In this document: piece after piece, positions 57,884 through 64,000 of the stretch | How the letters are laid out: each line of letters opens with the position of its first letter | Numbering within the stretch: position 1 is the stretch's first letter | Assembly: GCA_019914945.1 (NCBI GenBank) | Contig: CM034111.1 | Location: forward strand, 5,146,001 to 5,210,000 | Reading direction: 5' to 3' | Source of the DNA: Typha latifolia | Lineage: Eukaryota > Streptophyta > Magnoliopsida > Poales > Typhaceae | Length of the DNA stretch: 64,000 nucleotides | The notes under the pieces: generated by a model | The model's database searches: none | What the model was told of the DNA's origin: nothing | The model's input: only the letters and a program-made list of their open reading frames with translations | Translations under genes and position numbers: made by a program

Positions 57884-58120
57884 CAAATCACTTTTCTTTA
57901 CCCATATGGCCTTTGTTTTTATCCCATAAATAAAAGCAGTTCTAGGTTTTTGCAAAAATTTGCAATGAGGTCGAATATGCCCTAGAATGCCGCAATGATA
58001 GCATGTCGGAACAAACCATTTTCTACTCACCTTTTGTCGAGGAGTGTGACTAAAGTTTACCTTTGCTGCCGTTGACGATTCACCAGTTTGTAGATTCACC
58101 TTTAGTTTAGAAGCATTCAT
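57833..58120 (-). pseudogene. Copia gag C-terminal zinc knuckle region
   Basis: The frame contains WFVPTCYHCGILGHIRPHCK, a CCHC knuckle (C-x2-C-x4-H-x4-C at residues 40, 43, 48 and 53 of this frame, 57,962-58,003) that packages element RNA. A stop at 58,121 separates it from the coil region upstream. Confidence 0.85.
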
Positions 58121-58690
58121 CTAGGATTGCTTTGTAAATGCGGTTGATGACTTCAGATATTCTTCCTTTTGTATACCTGCAGAAACGAAGACAGTTTTAT
58201 TATTATTTGAATTACTAGTGTATCCAACACTATACCTGTCTTTTCCAAAGATCTGAGCCTTTAGGATCTCATCAAGTTTGTTCTTCCCTTTTAGAAATGT
58301 CACTTCCTTATTATGTCGCTCTAGTTCAATTTCATCAGCCTTCATTTTATTTTTTGCATTGTCAAGTTGTTCAGAAAGGTCTTTGACACGTTCAAGTTCC
58401 AATTTGTACTTCTCCTTAAATTGAATTCTTTCAAGCTCGATTACCTTGAGTCGTTGATGTAGTCTAAGATTGCTTTTCTTGAGTTTAAATGATTCCAGAT
58501 ACAGGTCATTATATGCCTTTTGAATTTCATATTCATCTTCTTCAGCTGGTAACATATCCTGATCATTTGTACTATCAGTATCAACAACGGAATCAATATT
58601 GAGTAGAGAAGAGGCAAAAGCAACAAAATTTTCTTCGTCTTTTCCAGAATCATCATCAGATTCATCTGAGTCATCCCAAGTAACTTTCAT
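58121..58690 (-). pseudogene. Copia gag coiled-coil region
   Basis: It begins MKVTWDDSDESDDDSGKDEE and continues as a long charged helix (SFKLKKSNLRLHQRLKVIEL, LSEQLDNAKNKMKADEIELE), a coiled coil used in particle assembly. Just upstream (about 58,720-58,750), out of frame with the previous ORF, stands ECSGFGHTQECP, a first knuckle that has lost its leading cysteine. It is the homologue of the fragment at 8,988-9,120. Confidence 0.8.
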
Positions 58691-59535
58691 AGTTTTACCC
58701 TTCTTCTTAAGGCGATTAGGGCATTCTTGTGTGTGTCCAAAACCAGAACATTCAAAACTTCGAACTTTATTCTCAGAATTCTTATTTTTTGTTTGACACC
58801 GTTGTTGCTCACACTTGTGTTCGAACTCGCGGTATTCTTCTTTTTCACAAATGCTTTGTTTTTCTCAAGTTTTTCAGTATTCAACTTGTTTGGCTTCCGA
58901 AAGAATTTATTGAACTTTTTGATGAACATGGCCAACATCTTAATATCTAAATCACCTTCATCATCAGACTCCTCTATAATTTCCTCAATTGTGGATAGAG
59001 CAATCCCTTTGGACTTCCTCGGTTTTGAAAGACTGGACTCAAATGTTTGTAGATTTCCTACCAATTGTTCAACTTTCATAGAATCGATGTCCTTACTTTC
59101 CTCAATAGCTGTAACTTTCGCCTGAAACCTCTCTAGAAGAGACCTAAGGATCTTAAGGACAATTCTGTTTTCAGGAATTTTCTCTCCTAGGTTGAAACTG
59201 GAGTTGATTATATTACTCAGCTTTGCATAGAACTCTTCAAATGTCTTATTCTCCTCCATATGTAGAGTTTCAAAACTAGTAGTCAACCTCTGAAGTTTAG
59301 AAAGTTTTACAGCCATAGTTCCTTCGTGAGTAGTTTTTAAGATCGTCTAAGCTTCATTTGTTATCTCACAAGTAGAGATTCTTCTAAATTCTTCCGAGGA
59401 AACACAACTAAAAATTGAATTTATTGCCTTGCTATTCCATCCAACTTTTTCATAGTCTGACCTATCCCATGACTCTATCGGTTTATCAGCAAGTTTATCA
59501 TCCACCATGTACATTGGTGGACTCCAACCGTTCAC
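58687..59535 (-). pseudogene. Copia gag N-terminal (UBN2-type) domain
   Basis: It starts at MNGWSPPMYMVDDKLADKPI (59,535) and runs through CEITNEA, a stop in place of a tryptophan at about 59,347, then MAVKLSKLQRLTTSFETLHM, FEEFYAKLSNIINSSFNLGE, ILRSLLERFQAKVTAIEESK and KVEQLVGNLQTFESSL. This is the UBN2/gag fold of Ty1/copia elements. With the stop, a frameshift at 58,740 and the later breaks, no full Gag-Pol could be made. Confidence 0.9.
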
Positions 59536-59691
59536 AACGGCAAATCATACTCTCATCTATAGATTTCAAGTAAGCTCTCATCCTAGCTTTCCAATATCCA
59601 TAATTTGATCCATCTAGGATAGGAGGTCTAATAGATGATAGTCCATCTCTATGAAAATCCATGCCTATCTCGATCTCTCAAAGGTGAGAGA

Positions 59692-59709
59692 ACCCGCTTC
59701 GATACCAAT
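59692..59709 (-). other. Copia primer-binding site (mutated)
   Basis: The minus strand reads TTGGTATCGAAGCGGGTTCT, a mutated form of the perfect tRNA-Met site in the left copy (TGGTATCAGAGC). Confidence 0.8.
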
Positions 59710-60736
59710 TGAAAAAACCCTAGACACAAGTATGTATCTAAATACTAGGCAATGATATCACTCGTTCGCTTAAGTAAAAGTCCGTAGAAATATTAGCAAC
59801 GAAAGCAGAGATGAATGCCAAGATTTTAACGTGGAAAAACCTAAACGGTAAAAAAACCACGGATCCAAACTCGGATCAAAACCAATCACTAGAATAGTAG
59901 CAGTTACAAGACTGACTCACAAAACAACTCGTCGATCCAAACGACTTTGTTCTTCTCAGTCTTGCTCGCTAGAACCCACGATTCACTGCTTCTCGTGATT
60001 GAAGTCCAACCTTAGTAACCCTCGAGATTGATCTTTCGTCTAGATAGCCCTTAAGACGAAAGATTAACTTTTGTTGATGAGTGGAATCTTGTTAGTTGAA
60101 GAACCCATGTAGCCTCAAGAAGTCTCCTTTAATAATGCTTCTTCAACCACCCTAAAGATAGGGCATCACAATCCTTATATATGATCTCCAAGATAGAGCC
60201 AAATCCAAGTCTTATCTGTACTCACGAAAGTCCAATTTTATCAAACTTCGTTGGTGCGTTCGAACATGGCCCGGATGCGTTCGAACGAAATGACTTGATC
60301 TCAGGTGCGTTCGAACGGGCCCGAGTGCGTTCGAACGCGACAACTTGAATTCTTCAGGTTGCGTTCGAACGCGTTTGTGAACGCAGCTCTCGAACTGTGT
60401 GAGCGCAATACCCGCGTTCGAACGCGTTTGTGAATGCGGCTCTCTGTCTATGTGAACGCAGTACCCGGGTTCGAACGCATTTGTGAACGCGGCTCTCTGT
60501 CTGTGTGAACGCAGTACCCGCGTTCGAACGCGTTTGTGAACGCGGCTCTCTGTCTGTGTGAATGCAGATTTCGCGTTCGAATGCGTTTGTGAACGCAGTG
60601 TGAACTCGACGGCTTTTCTCCAATAATCTTGCAATTCTTCAAACCAGAGATATTCTAGACTTGTGTAAAGCTCATATACATGAAAAAATACACTTAGAAC
60701 ATTTTGTACACAATTGCCAACAAATAAAACCTAACA
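59710..60736 (-). repeat. Copia (SIRE-like) 5' LTR
   Basis: On the minus strand it starts TGTTAGGTTTTATTTG (60,736) and ends TTTTTTCA (59,710), 2 bp before the primer site. It includes two pairs of GCGTTCGAACG motifs (60,255-60,345) and the 53-bp repeat. To the right it abuts gypsy LTR sequence directly. Confidence 0.9.
60362..60598 (-). repeat. 53-bp tandem repeat, four units plus a part, right copia LTR
   Basis: Units start at 60,362, 60,415, 60,468, 60,521 and (partial) 60,574. They are the same units as at 52,399-52,688, with one fewer. Confidence 0.95.
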
Positions 60737-60788
60737 AGCGTGTGCGTCAATCAGAGGTAGAGATTTTTTTTTAAATTGGGGTGTTACA
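60737..60788 (-). repeat. Del/Tekay-type gypsy 3' LTR, proximal 52 bp
   Basis: The minus strand starts TGTAACACCCCAATTT at 60,788, the usual beginning of this LTR lineage, right after a purine-rich stretch (GTTGGGGATAGT). It is cut at 60,737 by the copia LTR and continues at 51,373. Confidence 0.65.
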
Positions 60789-60859
60789 ACTATCCCCAAC
60801 AGTAAAAAATTTCGCCCTCGAAATTACGCACCTGAGTCGATAAATAAATGAGGGTAAGT

Positions 60860-61990
60860 AGACTAAATCTCCTCCTCTGGCTCCCATGTAGCTTCCTCTA
60901 CTCCATGGTGCTGCCAAAGGACCTTGACCAAAGGTATGACTCTTCTTCGGAGCGTCTTCACACATCTATCAATGATCCGCACTGGTTGCTCCTCGTAGGA
61001 CAAGTCGTTTCTCAGCTGGATAGGTTCTTCCCTCAAAACATGTGACGGGTTATATAGATACTTTCTCAAGACTGACACATGGAAAACATTATGAATCTGA
61101 GATAGCTCTGATGGCAAATCTACCTGGTAAGCAATCGGTCCTATCCGTGCCAAAATCTCATAAGGGCCTATATATCGAGGGCTCAGCTTGCCCTTCTTCC
61201 CAAATGGAAATACCCTTTTCCACGACGAGACCTTGAGGAAGACTTTGTCCCCAATCTAAAATTTCAGATCTCGACGACGACGGTCAGCATAGCTCTTCTG
61301 TCGACTTTAGGTAACCTGCAAATGTTCCTGTACCTTCCGCACCTTGTCCACGGTCTCCTAGATCAGCTTTGAGCTCTCTATCTTCCGCTCCCCCACTTCA
61401 TCCCAACTAACAGGTGTCCGACATTTCTGTCCATATAAAGCTTCTTATAGGGGCATCCCAATGCTAGAGTGATGACTATTATTATAGGTGAACTCAATTA
61501 GGGGAAGGTGTCGGTCTCAACTGAGTCTGAAGTCTGCAACTGAGGCACGTAGCATGTCCTCTAAGGTCTGGATCGTCCGCTCTGACTGGCCATCTGTCTG
61601 AGGATGATAGGTAGTGCTGAATTGCAATTTGGTACCTAGTGACTTAGCAAAATGATGCCACAGCCTAGTGGTGAACCTGGGGTCACGGTCAGAAGTTATA
61701 GAAACTGGTGCCCCATGGCGGGCAAAGATTTTATCTCGGAATAAAATGGCTCGATGATCCATAGAATCAGTGGTACTGACTAGGAGGAAGTGAGCCGACT
61801 TGGTCAATCAATCCACAATCACCTATATAGAGTCATTTTTCTTCAAGGTCTTCGGCAGACCCACCACAAAGTCCATAGTGATATGCTCCCACTTCCACTC
61901 AGGAATGGGTGAGGGCCTGAGTGTCCCAGCCGACCTCTGATGTTCAATTTTGATCTGCTGACAAATCAAGCATCGAGCTACAAATTCTAC
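60860..61990 (-). pseudogene. Del/Tekay-type integrase and chromodomain (broken)
   Basis: Leftward from about 61,990: the CxxC end of the zinc finger and the core start (MDFVVGLPK-like, with two stops). Then 61,807-61,517 gives TKSAHFLLVSTTD, DKIFARHGAPVSITSDRDPR (second D) and HPQTDGQSERTIQTLEDMLR (E). After stops, 61,153-60,863 gives MARIGPIAYQVDLPSELSQI, HNVFHVSVLRKYL, RPVRIIDR-like text and a chromodomain (VLWQHHGVEEATWEPEEE), which targets integration to marked chromatin. The order integrase-chromodomain is specific to chromoviral gypsy elements. Several stops mean it is inactive. Confidence 0.9.
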
Positions 61991-62299
61991 AATGCTCTTC
62001 TTCAGTCCCGGCTACTAGAAGTATCTACGAACATCATGGTACATCTTCGTCTCCCCAGGGTGCACACTATAAGATGTCTGGTGAGCTTCCTCCTAAAATC
62101 TCCCGACGGAGTTCGCCCACGTCAGGTACACATAATTTATCTCCAAACTTCAGGGTTCCCAATCTATCAAGGCAAAAACCCTTTTTACCTCAGTCTCAAA
62201 CTTGTTGGAGGACTTATAGTAAATGTAGGTCTTCTGCCTGTGCAACTTTGATCCTCTCCGCTAGAGTCGGCCTCACAGTTAACTAGGCCAGCAGTCCAA

Positions 62300-63079
62300 C
62301 ACCTGCATCTTAAGTAGATCTCACAGGATGTCCTGCTGCTGAATAATCAAACTAGCCAAATTTCCCATCGACTTCCTACTCAAGGCATCAGTCACCACAT
62401 TCGCCTTCCCAGGGTGGTAGTTAATAGCGCAGTCATAATCATTCACCAACTCAAGCCACCTGCGCTGTCTCATTTTCAACTCCCTCTGGGTGAATAGGTA
62501 CTTCAAACTCTTGTGGACAAGGAAGATCTCACACTTCTCCCCGTAGAGATAATGCCTCTAAATCTTCAGAGCGAACACTACCGCTGCTAGCTTCAAGTCG
62601 TGGGTCGAGTAGTTCCGCTCATGGTTCTTGAGCTGCTTGGATGCATAAGTGACAACTCCGCCCTCCTGCATGAGGACACAGCCCAAGCCTGAGTATGAAG
62701 CATCATAGTAGACCTGGTAGCCCCTTCCACTGCGAGGAACTATAAGGATAGGTGCAGATGTAAGTCTCCTCTTCAGCTCTTGGAAGCTCTCCTCACAATC
62801 AGTTGTCCATACAAAACATTGATCCTTCCGGGTTAGCTTAGTGAGGGGACTGACAATTTTTGAAAATCCTCCGACAAAACGCCGGTAATACCCGGCCAAA
62901 CCCAAGAAACTACGAACCTCCGAGACGGTACTCGGTTGCCTCCAATTAAGAACAGCGGTGATCTTGGATTGATTAACCCGGATATCCTCTCCTGAGACCA
63001 CATGCCCAAGGAACACCACTTCCTCTAGCCAAAATTCACACTTGGAGAATTTAGCAAATAACTTTTCTCTCCTTAGCAC
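62300..63079 (-). pseudogene. Del/Tekay-type RT end and RNase H (broken)
   Basis: 63,079-62,558 continues [54 protein letters not shown], then RNase [37 protein letters not shown] and [13 protein letters not shown] stop follows, then 62,506-62,321 gives [20 protein letters not shown] and ALSRKS. The first RNase H aspartate (YYDAS) is present. At least two stops interrupt it. Confidence 0.9.
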
Positions 63080-64000
63080 CTACAGTACCAACCGAAGATC
63101 CTCTTCATGCTCCTGTTCTGAGGCAAAGTAAATCAAGATATCATCAATGAAGACCACCACGAACTGATCCAAGAAAGGGCGGAAGACACGGTTCGTCAAG
63201 TCCATGAAGATAGCTGGTGCATTGGTCAAGTCGAAAGGCATAACTAGGAACTCATACAACCTGTACCGAGTACGACAAGCGGTTTTCGAGACATCCGCTT
63301 CCCTAATCCTCAATTGATGATACCCAGATCTCATATCAATCTTTGAGAAGACGCGCGCCCCACGCAGTTGATCAAACAGGTCCTCAATGCGAGGCACGGG
63401 GTACTTGTTCTTCATAGTCAGCTGGTTCAGTTGCCGATAATCAATGCAAAGGCGAAGGTTACCATCCTTCTTCTTCACAAACAGGACTAGAGCGCCCCAA
63501 GGGGATGAGCTAGGCCTGATGAGTCCCCTACTTAGCAGGTCATCAATCTGCTCTCTGAGTTCTTCCATCTCTTTCGGAGCCATACGGTAAGGTGCCTTGG
63601 AGACTGGTCCTACCCCTGGAATGAGGTCAATGGTGAACTCAACTCCCCTGTTTGGGGAAAGCCCCAGAATGTCCTCAGGGAAAACATCTGGGAACTCCCG
63701 CACCACCGATAAGTCAGTCGGGGTTTGGGTCCCAATTGACTCGATGGACATGATTGCCAGCAACTCTGAATGGTCCACCTGTTGATCCTTACACAATCGA
63801 CACTCAATGCCATCATTAAGCTGCAAGATGACCTCCTTGCTATAATAGTTAATACTAGCATGGTAAGCGGCTAACCAATCCATCCCCAGGATTAGATCAA
63901 AGTCCTGCATCTCGAGGGGTAGGAGGTCCGCCTTAAAATCCCACTCGTCAAAAATCAAGGTGCAAGATCGATAAACATGGCGGACTTCTAGAAAGTCACC
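63080..64000 (-). pseudogene. Del/Tekay-type protease end and reverse transcriptase (partial, runs off the window)
   Basis: From the window edge the frame reads [20 protein letters not shown] (end of the aspartic protease), [100 protein letters not shown] and the active site [21 protein letters not shown] frame of 292 codons is open; the stop at 63,080 separates it from the remaining RT. Substitutions such as [12 protein letters not shown] for the usual MPFGLTNAPAxF suggest drift. Gag and the 5' LTR must lie beyond 64,000. Confidence 0.93.

Overview
This is nuclear DNA of a flowering plant. The evidence is two canonical plant MIR396 microRNA hairpins, a plastid ycf2 fragment, and a dense layer of plant LTR retrotransposons primed by initiator-tRNA-Met type sites. 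The window does not identify the species. I see no intact ordinary protein-coding gene: nearly every open frame is transposon-derived or an accidental reading of a repeat.

Layout. 1-4.8 kb is AT-rich DNA with a six-unit degenerate tandem repeat (1377-2130) and the first MIR396 hairpin (+, 3386-3497) with a TATA box upstream. 4.8-6.3 kb holds a decayed LINE reverse-transcriptase piece and a nuclear copy of plastid ycf2. 7.5-9.2 kb is a dead copia gag split by a gypsy solo LTR. 10.6-16.9 kb is a broken Ty3/gypsy element whose 3' third is inverted. 20.3-29.6 kb is a mosaic of gypsy fragments (a minus-strand RNase H/integrase piece and two gag-only derivatives) and an old copia LTR. 29.6-34.1 kb is AT-rich. 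The second MIR396 hairpin (-, 34145-34270) faces the first, so the two loci are convergent, about 30.6 kb apart.

36.2-38.2 kb and 43.3-46.0 kb each carry a small LTR retrotransposon of one family with no pol; their LTRs hold 32-bp tandem repeats whose copy number differs by one between the two LTRs of each element. 46.2-47.7 kb is an old LTR-like repeat with nested insertions, including a 345-bp LINE tail with a perfect 14-bp target duplication. From about 48.9 kb to the right edge is a young nest: a minus-strand Del/Tekay-type gypsy element (chromodomain, integrase, RT, protease; it runs off the window) whose LTR was entered by a SIRE-like copia element (51.4-60.7 kb). That element has gag, protease, integrase, RT and RNase H, plus an extra 3' ORF, and its LTRs contain a 53-bp repeat in five versus four copies.

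The only host genes I can defend are the two microRNA loci. MIR396 represses GRF transcription factors and so restrains growth. The rest shows successive insertion, LTR recombination, inversion and decay. The most unusual observations are the pol-less LTR family, the repeat-unit changes between sister LTRs, the palindromic TTCGAA motif shared by gypsy and copia LTRs, and the self-inverted gypsy chimera.
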